Below are positions 45,963-55,976 of a DNA stretch of 64,000 nt, piece by piece. Source of the stretch: Leisingera methylohalidivorans DSM 14336 (GTDB taxonomy: Bacteria > Pseudomonadota > Alphaproteobacteria > Rhodobacterales > Rhodobacteraceae). Position 1 is the stretch's first letter; every line of letters begins with the position of its first letter. The notes below the pieces were generated by a model. It saw nothing but the letters and a program-made list of their open reading frames with translations, ran no database searches and had not been told where the DNA came from. The stretch lies in assembly GCF_000511355.1 (NCBI RefSeq), contig NC_023135.1, forward strand, positions 3,896,838-3,960,837, read 5' to 3'. The translations under genes and the position numbers were made by a program.

Positions 45963-46400
45963 GGCTCATTCAGTGGCGCAAGCCCGCCCGCAAGGCAAGA
46001 GGCGGGTATAAAAGAATACTTAGGAATACTGATGATCAGCCGGGGCGGTCTTCGACGTAGTGACCATAAAATGCAGTCAGAAGGCTGACGTTGAGCAGTG
46101 CGAATACTCGTGCGCAAGCCGAAGATGCTGGCGAGGATTGCGCTGGCCAACACGATGGTGCGACCAATCTGGGCGATGTTGACGAAAGGAGAGGATTACA
46201 GGAACCCGGGGTTGGCAGTTGCGGCATGATCATCATGGCGTGAACAGCCAGTTCCGGTGCGAAGGGAGTGTAGGAAAGAAATGGCCTGAAAGTGCGCAAT
46301 GATCGAACAGATCCGGATCGGTACAACCATATTCTTACTTGGAGCCGCAAGCTCGTACTGAAGATTTGGACCTGATCCGCTGATCTCCACGCCGGCCCGC
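45963..46400. other. Intergenic region upstream of ilvA and of the insertion sequence
   Basis: No gene recognised. Two minus-strand frames carry helix-like pieces (IVLASAILASIFGL; FALLNVSLLTAFYGHYVED) separated by a frame change near 46100, perhaps a decayed membrane protein. The part nearest ilvA should hold its promoter. Confidence 0.3.
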
Positions 46401-46419
46401 GGCGTTTGAAAAGCGCCCC

Positions 46420-46579
46420 CCATCGAGATGCCGTAACAGGGCACGACCCGGATTTCTCCGTGGTGAGTTGCACGACGGTTTGATGTGATGTGTCGTTGCT
46501 CTTGGCACGCTGTGCTGCGTGTCCACGGGGTCGTGCGGTTAGGCGCGCCCTAAGATCTCTGACAAAGAAGGAAAACGGC
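46420..46579 (+). other. Non-coding left end of an IS110-family element (candidate bridge RNA region)
   Basis: About 160 bp without a convincing frame, directly upstream of the transposase start. In the IS110 group a bridge RNA is encoded in the non-coding end next to the transposase. No RNA fold or boundary was demonstrated here. Confidence 0.3.
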
Positions 46580-47609
46580 ATGGATGTGTATATCGGACTG
46601 GACGTCTCGCTCGCAAGCACCGCGATCTGCCCAGGGCAGGATCCTCAAGGAAACGACCGCTGCCAGCGGACCGGAGGACCTCGTTACGGCATTGAAGGCT
46701 ATGCGGGGTGACGTTGTCGCGGTGGGCTTAGAAGCAGGCCTCCTCTCGCAGTGGCTTTACCAATTTCTGACCGATGCTGGTTTTGCCACTGTCCTGATGG
46801 AAACGCGTCAGGTGAAGGGCGCGCTGAAGGCGATGCCCATTAAGACTGACCGGCGGGATGCCGAGGGGATTGCGCGGCTGCTGCAGAAGGGTTGGTACCG
46901 ACCCGTCCATTGTAAACCGATATCGGCACAGGAGATGCGCGCATTTCTTTCGGCGCGCAAGATTGTCCAGCAAGCCGCAATCAGTCTGGAACTGTCGATC
47001 CGCGGTGTGCTGCGCAATTTTGGGCTGAAGATGGGACGTGTTGTGAAGGGCCGCTTTGAGGCGCGCGTGCAAGAGCTGGCCGAGGGCAATTCCATGCTGG
47101 AGGCGGCTGCGAACCCGATCCTCACCGCACGGCGGGTGCTGCGACAGGAGCTGGCCGGCCTAGAGAAAGCTTTGCGCGATCACGCCCGGGAGGATCCGAT
47201 CTGCCGCAAGCTCATGACGATGCCTGGGGTCGGAGCCGTCGTGGCCCTGACCGTCAAGGCAGCCATTGATGACCCGGAGCGGTTCCGGTTGTCCAAGGAT
47301 ATTGGTCCCTGGGTTGGGTTGATCTCAAGACGTGAGCAGTCGGGTGAGCGCGACATCGTTGGTCAGATCTCTCGGGCCGGCGCTGTCGGGCTGCGCACGG
47401 CGCTGTATCAGGCGGCGACGGTGATGCTGCACCGCGGCCGTAACAACTGGCTGACCGCATGGGCGCTGAACGTTGCCACGCGGCGGGGGAAGAAACGCGC
47501 CACCGCGGCGCTCGCCCGGCGGAGCGGGGTTGTTCCGCACGCTATGTGGAAAGACGGCACCGGCTTCCGCTTCACCCGCGAAGACGCTGCGGCAGTCGCG
47601 GCAGTATAG
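46580..47609 (+). pseudogene. IS110-family transposase, frameshifted near the N-terminus
   Basis: The start MDVYIGLDVSLASTAIC (ATG 46580) has the RuvC-like first Asp, but the rest of the protein (GRILKETTAASGPEDL onward) is in another frame; the change lies near 46630, where a few codons appear to be missing. The second frame carries the Glu (VGLEAGLLSQWLYQF), the Asp pair (KTDRRDAEGIARLL), the helical middle, and the C-terminal Tnp domain (MPGVGAVVALTV, SGERDIVGQISRAG). So the first catalytic Asp and the remaining catalytic residues are not in one frame unless frameshifting occurs. About 340 residues in total, normal for IS110. Confidence 0.8.
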
Positions 47610-48069
47610 GCCCTGCTTCCAGAGGCACCCTCGTGGATAAACCCGGAAGGAAGGAGACTTGGCCGCGCCCGATGGCGCTGGTTCACCGCGGTCCCAACCC
47701 GGGACCCGGTCCCCGATGATGCCGGGTCAGGCCTGGTTGCCAGACGATCTGTCTGAGGACGCTTTTGAGATAGGCACACGGGAACCGATCTTGGACTTGG
47801 CATAATGCGGCAGCCTGCGCGCTGACCACGGACGGAAGCATCATCCCGGTGTGGGAGTTCACTCGGTGACGGCAAGCAATCAGCATGGCCGCTGCAAATT
47901 GACCTTTAAACATACGAGCCGCCTATACTTCCAGCTCGAAACTGACCCCGCAATCGAGAAGTTTCGCGGGGCGGTTTTGTTGAAAAATTCGTCTTGACTG
48001 CCCCCCCCTGTTACGGAAGGCCTGAAAGAAGACCGCATTCGATCACTCACCGGCAAGATTCGAAACTTC
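47610..48069. other. Region downstream of the IS110-family transposase
   Basis: No gene recognised. GC-rich interleaved repeats GGTCCC (47690-47695), GGGACC (47701-47706), GGTCCC (47708-47713) allow alternative hairpins. A terminator-like CCCCGC...GCGGGG with TTTTG lies near 47949-47983. A poly-C run at 48001-48007 is also present. It probably contains the right end of the element, whose exact boundary I cannot place. Confidence 0.35.
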
Positions 48070-48459
48070 TTGCATCACGGACGGCAACCAAAGAAGTACG
48101 ATGTTTTCGGTGATGGCGCCGTTGGTGGTTGAAGAATACCCGCGGCGCCATCACCGGCAGCCCCAAAAGCGCCTGCGGATCGCGGGCAATTCCCGTTGCA
48201 CCCGGAAAGACGAACGGCCGTTCATCTTGCGCACCAGATCGCTGACCGCCAGCTTGGGCGGCGCCGAGACGAACATATGGACATGATCGCTCGGCAGCAC
48301 ACCGCGCAAGATAGCGACACCGTTCTCAGCGCAGACCTGGCGGAAGATGTCATGCACCCGCAAGCTAATCCCCCGCGCAGCCCTTGTAGCGGTATTTGGC
48401 AGACCACACGATGGGATAGCGCTGATAGAAACGCAGTGTTTGCCGGTATTTTTTTGCAT
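48070..48459 (-). pseudogene. Decayed IS200/IS605-family TnpA transposase
   Basis: The middle frame gives IFRQVCAENGVAILRGVLPSD and HVHMFVSAPPKLAVSDLVRK, including the HUH motif (DHVHMF). The N-terminal RFYQRYPIVWSAKYRYK is in another frame, so at least two frameshifts lie near 48350-48430. After RRRFWG an in-frame TGA follows, then the frame resumes with RRGYSSTTNGAITENIVL. The expected catalytic Tyr region reads VLLWLP, apparently without a Tyr. Not functional as read. Confidence 0.75.
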
Positions 48460-48523
48460 GTCCTTATCCTCCGGAAAATGAGCTTTCGACCCGGCTGCGG
48501 CTCACTTTCCGGAGGGTAAGGAC
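48460..48523. repeat. 24-bp inverted repeat next to the decayed TnpA gene
   Basis: Arm 48460-48483 (GTCCTTATCCTCCGG...) pairs with 48500-48523 (...CCGGAGGGTAAGGAC) around a 16-base loop. Two of 24 positions differ, both tolerated as G-U pairs in RNA. It abuts the tnpA start. IS200/IS605 ends carry hairpins of this kind that TnpA binds as single strands or that block outside transcription. Confidence 0.75.
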
Positions 48524-48753
48524 AGAACAGGAGTCTTTCACGCTAAAGCGGATCCGGCTGGAAGCCGGAGGGTTTACTCCAGAGAGCGGATACGGAACAG
48601 CACCCAAGGTTTCAGTAAAAATCCGCTCCAGTCCGAATATCGCATTTGGCGCAGGCCTTAGTTACTGCGCCCGCTGCGCGAAACCCTGGAAAACCTTGCC
48701 CTTCCGGCCAAAACCCGATACCCCGCTCCCGTTCTGACCTGAGAGGGAATTCC

Positions 48754-49980
48754 ATGTCCGCGCCCAAGAAAGTTGTGCTCGCCTATTCCGGCGGCCTCGA
48801 CACCTCGATCATCCTGAAATGGCTGCAGACCGAATACGGCTGCGAAGTTGTCACCTTCACCGCCGATCTCGGCCAGGGTGAGGAACTGGAGCCGGCCCGC
48901 AAGAAGGCAGAAATGCTAGGCATCAAGCCGGAAAACATCTTCATCGAAGATGTGCGAGAGGAATTTGTCCGCGACTTTGTCTTTCCAATGTTCCGTGCCA
49001 ATGCGGTTTACGAAGGTCTCTACCTTCTGGGCACCTCGATTGCCCGTCCGCTGATCTCCAAGCGGCTGGTTGAAATCGCCGAAGCCACCGGTGCCGACGC
49101 GGTGGCCCATGGCGCCACCGGCAAGGGCAACGATCAGGTCCGGTTTGAACTGGCCGCCTATGCGCTGAACCCGGACATCAAGGTGATCGCGCCCTGGCGG
49201 GAATGGGATCTGACCTCGCGCACCCGTCTGCTGGAATTTGCCGAAGCCAACCAGATCCCAGTCGCCAAGGACAAGCGTGGCGAAGCCCCCTTCTCCGTTG
49301 ACGCCAACCTGCTGCACACCTCATCCGAAGGCAAAGTGCTGGAAGATCCGGCGGTGATGGCGCCCGACTATGTCTACCAGCGCACTGTGCACCCCGAGGA
49401 CGCGCCGAACGAACCAGAGTTTATCGAAGTCGGTTTTGAAAAAGGCGATGCTGTCAGTATCAACGGTGAAACGCTGAGCCCGGCAGACCTGTTGACCAAG
49501 CTGAACGAATTGGGCGGCAAGCATGGCTGCGGCCGTCTCGATTTGGTCGAAGGCCGCTTTGTCGGCATGAAATCCCGCGGCATTTATGAAACGCCGGGCG
49601 GCACCCTGCTTCTGGAAGCCCACCGCGGAATCGAATCGATCACGATGGACCGCGGCGCAATGCATCTTAAAGATGAGCTGATGCCGAAATACGCTGAACT
49701 TATCTACAATGGCTTCTGGTATTCGCCTGAGCGAGAAATGCTGCAGGCAGCCATCGACAAGAGCCAGGAACATGTCACCGGAACCGTGCGCCTGAAGCTT
49801 TATAAAGGTTCCGCAGCCTGTGTGGGCCGCTGGTCGGATCATTCGCTGTACTCCGAAGCGCATGTAACCTTCGAGGAAGACGCAGGCGCCTATGACCAGA
49901 CCGATGCTGCAGGTTTCATTCAGTTGAACGCCCTGCGCCTCAAGCTGCTGGCCGCCCGCGAACGCCGCATCAAAAAGTGA
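48754..49980 (+). CDS. argG: Argininosuccinate synthase
   Basis: Joins citrulline and aspartate with ATP in arginine synthesis. 408 residues; ATP pyrophosphatase loop [11 protein letters not shown] near the start and [13 protein letters not shown] are diagnostic. The ATG at 48754 follows GAGAGGG. The 230 bp upstream, after the palindrome, hold no gene; they contain a small hairpin (CCGGCTGGAAGCCGG, 48549-48563). Overlaps the DUF1810 gene by 4 bp. Confidence 0.97.
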   Translation: MSAPKKVVLAYSGGLDTSIILKWLQTEYGCEVVTFTADLGQGEELEPARKKAEMLGIKPENIFIEDVREEFVRDFVFPMFRANAVYEGLYLLGTSIARPLISKRLVEIAEATGADAVAHGATGKGNDQVRFELAAYALNPDIKVIAPWREWDLTSRTRLLEFAEANQIPVAKDKRGEAPFSVDANLLHTSSEGKVLEDPAVMAPDYVYQRTVHPEDAPNEPEFIEVGFEKGDAVSINGETLSPADLLTKLNELGGKHGCGRLDLVEGRFVGMKSRGIYETPGGTLLLEAHRGIESITMDRGAMHLKDELMPKYAELIYNGFWYSPEREMLQAAIDKSQEHVTGTVRLKLYKGSAACVGRWSDHSLYSEAHVTFEEDAGAYDQTDAAGFIQLNALRLKLLAARERRIKK

Positions 49981-50441
49981 GTAATTACGACGATATAGAC
50001 GGCGGTTTCGAGGACGATTTCGCAGAAGAGCTGGAAATGTTCGTCGAAGCTCAGGACACCGTTTGGGCGGCTGTTCTGACTGAACTCTCTGAGGGTCAAA
50101 AGACGAGCCACTGGATGTGGTTCGTCTTTCCCCAATTGGCCGAACTGGGCCAATCCCATATGGCGCAGCTTTACGGGATCGAGGACCTGACTGAAGCCAC
50201 CGCCTATCTGAACCACGAAAAACTGCGCAACCGCCTGGTGAACGCCAGCCAGCTGATGCTGCAGCATAAGGGAACGGATCCAGCGCAAATCCTCGGCGAT
50301 ATCGACGCAAAGAAACTTCGCTCTTCAATGACACTGTTTGCAGCTGTCCCCGGTGCGCCGGCGGACTTCCGGCAGGTGCTTGATGCCTTCTATGGCGGCC
50401 AGCCCTGCCCGCTGACCAAGGCAGCCCTTACCCGAACGTAA
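49977..50441 (+). CDS. DUF1810 family protein
   Basis: 154 residues matching DUF1810: [36 protein letters not shown] and a helical core. Function unknown; often small and cytoplasmic. The GTG start overlaps the argG stop (GTGA at 49977-49980), so translation is probably coupled to argG. No link to arginine metabolism is known to me. Confidence 0.85.
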   Translation: MSNYDDIDGGFEDDFAEELEMFVEAQDTVWAAVLTELSEGQKTSHWMWFVFPQLAELGQSHMAQLYGIEDLTEATAYLNHEKLRNRLVNASQLMLQHKGTDPAQILGDIDAKKLRSSMTLFAAVPGAPADFRQVLDAFYGGQPCPLTKAALTRT

Positions 50442-50520
50442 CCCGGCGCCTTCACCTGAGGTCAATGTTGCTCGCCATCCCTTACGTACCTAATCCTCGC
50501 CGCAGGCAAGGGAAGGTCAA

Positions 50521-50805
50521 ATGGCATTGCAAGACATCGCTGGGGAAATCCGAACAGGTCTGGCCGGAAAAACTTTTGACGGCTCACTGAAATTCGATTG
50601 CGGCAAAGACGGCGTCATCGTGCTCGCAGAAGGCAGTGCCAGCACAGATGACTGTGGCACCGACTGCACGCTGCAGCTATCCAAAGAGAACTTGAAGAAA
50701 TTGCTCACCGGTAAGCTAAACCCGATGACAGCTGTAATGATGGGGAAAATCAAGATCTCCGGCGACATGGGTGTTGCCATGCAACTGGGCAAGCTGCTCG
50801 GTTAA
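50521..50805 (+). CDS. SCP2 sterol-binding domain protein
   Basis: 94 residues, a single SCP2-like lipid-binding domain (LKFDCGKDGVIVL, LTGKLNPMTAVMMGKIKISGDM). Ligand unknown in bacteria; may bind fatty acyl chains. AAGGGAAGG lies before the ATG. Downstream, ATTTTCTTGAAAAT (50814-50827) and GCGCC-GCA-GGCGC (50841-50853) form small palindromes. Confidence 0.88.
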   Translation: MALQDIAGEIRTGLAGKTFDGSLKFDCGKDGVIVLAEGSASTDDCGTDCTLQLSKENLKKLLTGKLNPMTAVMMGKIKISGDMGVAMQLGKLLG

Positions 50806-50880
50806 GCCTCTTCATTTTCTTGAAAATATCCTCGGGATGAGCGCCGCAGGCGCGAGGAGATGACAAGGCCGCCTCGCACC

Positions 50881-51012
50881 TCAGATTTTCACTGCCTTCA
50901 TCTGCTCCTAGTAAGGCAGCGCCGCCTGCAGCACCGGCTGGAGATCCTCCGGCCCTTCCGGCAGCGGGCCTTCCGGGTCGGCAAAGCCTGTTAAGTTCCA
51001 GACTGCACCATA
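50881..51012 (-). pseudogene. Short decayed C-terminal coding fragment, family not recognised
   Basis: One minus-strand frame reads WNLTGFADPEGPLPEGPEDL, QPVLQAALPY, in-frame TAG at 50908-50910, EQMKAVKI, TGA at 50881-50883. The ending looks like a natural protein C-terminus. It lies directly after the decayed aminotransferase, suggesting a shared deletion. No family assigned. Confidence 0.35.
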
Positions 51013-51642
51013 TCAATGCGCCGCCCACACGCCATCGTTCTTGTGTCCGCCCATCGGCCAGGTCAGTTTGTAAACGACGGAGCAAGACTCGGCCAACCCG
51101 TATGCATCAACCAAAGAGTAGTTCCGCTTGTGAAGCGGAATTTCAGTGGAGCGGTACAGGTCAATCACTTTCTGCCGTGTAATGCCGTTCAGCTTGGAAT
51201 GGGAGTTCAGTTCGGGGTCCTGCGTCATCGCAGACCGCGGATATGCGGCACTGTGGCCAGCTCTATCGGGCTTGGAAGGTTGGGGTGGGAAGGGACGCGT
51301 TTTCACACCGCGTGTGACCATCAACCAGGCATGGGCATCCGAGGTCATGCCATTGGCCCTCTGGGTCTCTAACACGGCGGTTTTCACACCTTCAGTGTCC
51401 AACCCAACATCCTGGTCGATCACCTTGACAGCCTCGAACAGCCGGTCCGAGTGTTCGTCTATGAGAAGGCCCAGGTTCCATACTACAGCCGCAAACTTTT
51501 CCACACGCCGTCGCCAAGCATAAACCGCTGTCGTAAACGCTCATCTTGCTTCAGCCTTAGGAACGATCTTGCCGTTCAGATAGATCAGAATTTCTACGTT
51601 TCGCTGATCTTCTTCAGCCTTGTGTGCTCACCTTTTGCTCAT
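51013..51642 (-). pseudogene. Decayed class IV aminotransferase (branched-chain/D-amino-acid type)
   Basis: From ATG 51642 (GGAGGA upstream) the frame reads MSKR then TGA; successive frames then give NVEILIYLNGKIVPKAEA, MSVYDSG, FMLGDGVW, YGTWAF, IDEHSDRLFEA, DQDVGLD, MVTRGVKTRPF, SPIELATVPHIRGL, MTQDPELNSHSKLN and then NGITRQKVIDLYRS and NYSLVDAYG. The last join skips about 60 residues expected in the family, including the segment with the PLP Glu/Asn region, so there is an internal deletion besides several frameshifts and stops. Confidence 0.75.
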
Positions 51643-51790
51643 GTGATGCTCCTCCGTCGACACGTTGGTAATATTGATCCAATTTTCAAGCGGTAACTTG
51701 CTGTCACCTGTCCGTGAAATCCGGCGCCGCCGGGTTGAGAGGCGCAGCAATAGCCGGCAGGGTGGCAACTAAGCAGAATGGAGGGCCAGA

Positions 51791-52456
51791 ATGCGTTTAC
51801 TGGACAGACTGAGACCTTTGACTTTGATGGGCCTTATTGCGATCGGTACGGTTGCTCATGCCAATCCGGTGCAGGCGCAGACGACTGGCGTGCTGACCGT
51901 GGCCGGGGGGTGTTTCTGGTGTGTGGAAAGCGATTTTGAAAGCGTCCCCGGGGTGATCGAAGCCGTGTCAGGCTATACCGGCGGCAAGACTGAAAACCCG
52001 ACTTACAAAGACGTCAGCCGTGGCGGCAGCGGTCATTATGAGGCGGTGCAAATCATCTTCAATCCGGCAAAAGTCTCGCGCAGGCAATTGCTGGAACTGT
52101 TCTTCCGCTCCGTTGATCCGACCGACGCAGGCGGCCAGTTCTGCGATCGCGGAGAAAGTTACCGCACCGCGGTATTTGTCTCTAACGAGACTGAGGAGGC
52201 CCTAGCCAAGCGGGTCTTAGCCGAAGCTCAGGATGCCTTGGGAACGAAAATTGTAACGCCTGTTCTTTCGGCAAAGACCTTCTATGAAGCAGAAGACTAT
52301 CACCAGGACTATTATAAGGGAGAAAGCCTGGTGTTCACCCGCTTTGGCCCCAAACGTCAGGCTGCGGCCTATAAACGATACCGCCAGGCCTGCGGGCGCG
52401 ATGATCGGGTGGCTCAGTTGTGGGGCGATGCCGCACCCTTCACCGAAGGGCACTAA
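51791..52456 (+). CDS. msrA: Peptide methionine sulfoxide reductase MsrA, exported
   Basis: Repairs methionine-S-sulfoxide in proteins. 221 residues: signal peptide (LMGLIAIGTVAHANPVQAQ), catalytic Cys41 in GGCFWCVESDF, and YHQDYYK. The signal peptide implies action outside the cytoplasm. A GGAGGG lies 7 bp before the ATG. Convergent with rbsK. Confidence 0.93.
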   Translation: MRLLDRLRPLTLMGLIAIGTVAHANPVQAQTTGVLTVAGGCFWCVESDFESVPGVIEAVSGYTGGKTENPTYKDVSRGGSGHYEAVQIIFNPAKVSRRQLLELFFRSVDPTDAGGQFCDRGESYRTAVFVSNETEEALAKRVLAEAQDALGTKIVTPVLSAKTFYEAEDYHQDYYKGESLVFTRFGPKRQAAAYKRYRQACGRDDRVAQLWGDAAPFTEGH

Positions 52457-52533
52457 AGCGGGGACGCTGCCCCTTGGCCTGACGGCCAATTCCCCCGGAA
52501 TATTTTGACCGGAAAGAGGCAGACCGCCTCAGA

Positions 52534-53406
52534 TTAAAAGCAAGCCGCCTGCACTTCTTTCAGTTCAGGGATCACGTCCGCTGTGCCATGGCGCGTGACC
52601 ATCAGCGCCGCAGCCTTCGTGGCCAGTGACATTGCCTCTGCCAACGGCAAACCCCGATCCAGACCCGAAAGAACATATCCAGTGAAAGTGTCCCCTGCCC
52701 CCGTCGTATCCACTGGTGTGACCGGAAGAGCGGAAACATCCAGTATCACACCGGTTTCGCCGTTTATATGCCGTGCGCCTTTGGCGCCGAGAGTGATGAT
52801 CACATCTTTGACGCCAAGCTCATCGGGCGACTTTCCAGACGCCTCTTTCAACTGTCCGGCTTCCACCTCATTCAAGATCAGGAAGTCGAGAAACGGCAGA
52901 ACCGCCTGCACTGCGTCCGCGTTAAAAGGGGCGGCGGCGTAGCAGACCCGCAACCCGCGATCGCGGCCCGCACAAGCAGCTTCCGCCTGCATGTTGGTTT
53001 CATTCTGCATCACCAGAATGTCGCCTGCACTTGCCCGCGAAAGCGCTTGATCCAGCTGGTCCCAGGTCAGCGCACGGTTAGCGCCCGGAAACAGAATGAT
53101 CTGATTTTCACCCTTTGGTTCCACCGCAATGATGGCGTGGCCCGTCGGGGTGTCCACCTCGTTAATATCGCGAATTCCAACTCCATAGCGCTTCAACCGC
53201 TCAACCGCCCAGGCCCCGTCAGGGCCCGCCGCACCGATGTGATGCACCTGGCTGCCTGCCCGAACCGCGGCCACGGACATATTCGCCCCCTTGCCGCCAA
53301 GAAACCGGTCAAGGTGCCGGGCGGCAAGGGTTTCCCCCGCCGCCGGCAGATGCGGCATAGTATAAACCATATCCGCATTGATTGAGCCGAGGTTCCAGAT
53401 TGCCAT
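52534..53406 (-). CDS. rbsK: PfkB-family sugar kinase, ribokinase-like
   Basis: 290 residues. FLGGKGANMSVAAVRAG and the catalytic DTTGAGDTFTGYVLSG motif match ribokinases. Phosphorylates ribose at O5, if the name is right; other PfkB substrates are possible. No transporter adjoins it. It starts 6 bp after the maeB stop, likely in one transcript. Confidence 0.85.
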   Translation of the reverse strand: MAIWNLGSINADMVYTMPHLPAAGETLAARHLDRFLGGKGANMSVAAVRAGSQVHHIGAAGPDGAWAVERLKRYGVGIRDINEVDTPTGHAIIAVEPKGENQIILFPGANRALTWDQLDQALSRASAGDILVMQNETNMQAEAACAGRDRGLRVCYAAAPFNADAVQAVLPFLDFLILNEVEAGQLKEASGKSPDELGVKDVIITLGAKGARHINGETGVILDVSALPVTPVDTTGAGDTFTGYVLSGLDRGLPLAEAMSLATKAAALMVTRHGTADVIPELKEVQAACF

Positions 53407-53412
53407 ATAAGA

Positions 53413-55668
53413 TCACCCGATGTTGCAGGCTGCCAGTACCGCCATGTTCAAAATGTCATTTGTGGTGGAGGTGGTCGAGCAAATCTGGATCGGCTTGTCG
53501 ATACCGGACAGGATTGGGCCGATCACCGTGGCGCCGCCCATTTCCTGCATCAGCTTGACCGAGATCGAGGCCGAGTGGCGGGCCGGCACGATCAGGATGT
53601 TAGCCGGGCCGCTCAGGCGCTGGAACGGGTAATACCGCTGAGCCCGCTCGTTGAGCGCCACATCAACGGTCATCTCACCTTCGTATTCGAAATCGACACC
53701 GCGTTTATCCAGCACAGCGGGCGCGACATGCATTTTTTCAGCGCGTTCTGACACTGGGTAACCAAAGGTGGAGAAGCTGACAAAAGCCACCCGCGGTTCA
53801 AGTCCCATATGGCGGGCAACGCCCACGGCACGTTCAGCGATGTTTGCCAGGTGGTTCTCATCCGGCCACTCATGCACCAGAGTGTCCCCGATCAGCACGA
53901 TCCGTCCTTTGTGCAGCAGCGCCGTCACGCCGGCGGCCCCATGGTCGGCATCAGCATCAAACACATGGTTGATCCGCTCCAGAACATGGGCTGATTTCCG
54001 GGTCGCGCCAGTGACCAGGCCGTCGCCATGCCCATGCGCCAGCATCAGGCTGGCAAACACGTGCCGATCACGTCCTACCAGCCGGTGAATATCCTTGTGA
54101 TCAAAGCCTTTACGCTGCAGGCGGTTATACAGGAAGTCCTTGTAATTATCAAAATTCGGCGTGTTGGCTGCATTGACAATTTCCAGTTCACGCACGGCAT
54201 CGCCAAGCCCGGCCTTTTCCAGTTTGGTCCGCACATCCTCCTGCCGGCCCACAACCAATGATTTCCCGAAGCCGGAACGCTGGTACATCACCGCAGCACG
54301 CAGCGCACGGGGATCGTCACCTTCGGCAAAGATCATCCGGGACTGGGCGGAACGGGCACGGGCATTCAACCCGCGCAGGATAGAAGCGGTCGGATCCATG
54401 CGGGATTTCAAACCCACCTCATAGGCGTCCATGTCCACTATCGGGCGGCGGGCGGCGCCGGTATCCATGCCGGCCCTGGCAACCGCCAGCGGAATCCGGT
54501 GGATAAGCCGGGGATCAAAGGGGGTAGGAATGATGTAATCGCGGCCAAAGGACAGAGACTTGCCATAGGCCAGCGCCACTTCGTCCGGCACATCCTCGCG
54601 CGCAAGGGCGGCCAAGGCATGGGCGCAGGCAATCTTCATCTCGTCGTTGATGGCGCGGGCGTGGATATCCAGCGCGCCGCGGAACAGATATGGGAAGCCC
54701 AGCACGTTGTTGACCTGGTTCGGGTAGTCCGACCGGCCGGTCGCGACAATGGCATCGACACGCACCTCATGCGCCTCCTCCGGAGTGATCTCCGGATCCG
54801 GGTTGGCCATGGCGAAGATCACCGGATTGTCCGCCATCGAGGCGACCATTTCTTGAGTCACTGCACCCTTGACCGAGACGCCCAGGAACACATCCGCGCC
54901 GCGCATCGCCTCTTCCAGAGTGCGCAGGTCGGTCTGGATCGCATGGGCCGATTTCCACTGGTTCATGCCTTCAGTGCGGCCCTGGTAAATCACGCCCTTA
55001 GTGTCACAGGCAATGCAGTTTTCATGCCGTGCGCCCATCGCTTTCAGCAGCTCGATACAGGCAATGCCGGCTGCCCCTGCCCCATTCAGGACGATCTTCA
55101 CATCCTCAATTTTCTTGCCCGACAAATGCAGCGCATTGATCAGGCCGGCCGCGCAGATCACCGCGGTTCCATGCTGGTCGTCGTGAAAGACAGGAATGTC
55201 CATCTCTTCCTTGAGCTTCTGCTCAATGATGAAACACTCGGGCGCCTTGATGTCCTCCAGGTTGATGCCGCCAAAAGTCGGCCCCATCAGCTTGACCGCT
55301 TCGATGAACTTGTCCGGATCCTCGGTATCCAGCTCGATGTCGATCGAATTCACGTCGGCGAAGCGTTTGAACAGGACAGATTTGCCCTCCATCACCGGCT
55401 TGGAGCCCAAAGCCCCCAGATTGCCCAGACCCAAGACCGCCGTGCCGTTAGAAATCACCGCAACCAGGTTACCCTTATTGGTGTAATCATAGGCAGTTTC
55501 GGGATTCTCCGCGATCGCTTCGCAAGGCACCGCAACGCCGGGAGAGTACGCCAGCGACAGATCCCGCTGGGTTGTCATCGGGACAGTGGCATTGATCTCC
55601 CATTTGCCTGGAGACGGCTCCAGGTGAAACGCCAGGGCTTCTGCGTCGGTGATCTTTGTTTTGGGCAT
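53413..55668 (-). CDS. maeB: NADP-dependent malic enzyme with phosphotransacetylase-like C-terminus
   Basis: 751 residues. N-terminal malic enzyme domain (about 1-425) with DDQHGTAVI and VLNGAGAAGIACIELL; C-terminal domain (about 430-751) resembles phosphate acetyltransferase, without proven PTA activity in this family, where it acts in regulation. Decarboxylates malate to pyruvate with NADP. Followed by rbsK. Divergent from the flagellin-like gene. Confidence 0.95.
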   Translation of the reverse strand: MPKTKITDAEALAFHLEPSPGKWEINATVPMTTQRDLSLAYSPGVAVPCEAIAENPETAYDYTNKGNLVAVISNGTAVLGLGNLGALGSKPVMEGKSVLFKRFADVNSIDIELDTEDPDKFIEAVKLMGPTFGGINLEDIKAPECFIIEQKLKEEMDIPVFHDDQHGTAVICAAGLINALHLSGKKIEDVKIVLNGAGAAGIACIELLKAMGARHENCIACDTKGVIYQGRTEGMNQWKSAHAIQTDLRTLEEAMRGADVFLGVSVKGAVTQEMVASMADNPVIFAMANPDPEITPEEAHEVRVDAIVATGRSDYPNQVNNVLGFPYLFRGALDIHARAINDEMKIACAHALAALAREDVPDEVALAYGKSLSFGRDYIIPTPFDPRLIHRIPLAVARAGMDTGAARRPIVDMDAYEVGLKSRMDPTASILRGLNARARSAQSRMIFAEGDDPRALRAAVMYQRSGFGKSLVVGRQEDVRTKLEKAGLGDAVRELEIVNAANTPNFDNYKDFLYNRLQRKGFDHKDIHRLVGRDRHVFASLMLAHGHGDGLVTGATRKSAHVLERINHVFDADADHGAAGVTALLHKGRIVLIGDTLVHEWPDENHLANIAERAVGVARHMGLEPRVAFVSFSTFGYPVSERAEKMHVAPAVLDKRGVDFEYEGEMTVDVALNERAQRYYPFQRLSGPANILIVPARHSASISVKLMQEMGGATVIGPILSGIDKPIQICSTTSTTNDILNMAVLAACNIG

Positions 55669-55976
55669 TTAATCTCGTATCCTCTCCTCGTCGCAGTCCG
55701 TCTTAGCCCAGCCAACCGCGCCCCTCAATCCGGGCTTTCAAGAATCTGTATAGCCAGAACTGAAATAAATACGACTAAAGGACGATAGATGCCGTCAAAA
55801 TTTCACCTTATAGTAGATCTCCACCCGCTGTAGTTTATTAATAGGTATTAACACGCACCGGTACGCAGGTGGCGCTTCGCGCTCGAACTCATGAGCCTGA
55901 GAAGCACGTGTCACTATGGCATTTGTATGCCCGGAACACGGGCCTAGGATCGAAGGCATAATGAGGGATAATAAAC
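55669..55976. other. Intergenic region between maeB and the flagellin-like gene
   Basis: No gene recognised. Near 55830-55855 it has an AT-rich patch (TTATTAATAGGTATTAAC). A TGGCAT-TTGTA-TGC match at 55916-55929 resembles a sigma-54 site but its spacing is one base short, so it is not called. Confidence 0.3.

Noticed and set aside
46036..46620. 194-codon minus-strand frame across the insertion-sequence left end
   Set aside because: Spans unrelated segments and no family matches; only the hydrophobic end is noted as a possible remnant.
47408..47875. 155-codon minus-strand frame at the end of the IS110 transposase
   Set aside because: Overlaps the transposase and non-coding tail; no support.
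49321..50334. 337-codon frame antisense to argG and DUF1810
   Set aside because: Crosses the overlap of two well supported genes and has no recognised features.
55916..55929. Sigma-54-like site before the flagellin-like gene
   Set aside because: Spacing between GG and GC is nine bases instead of ten.
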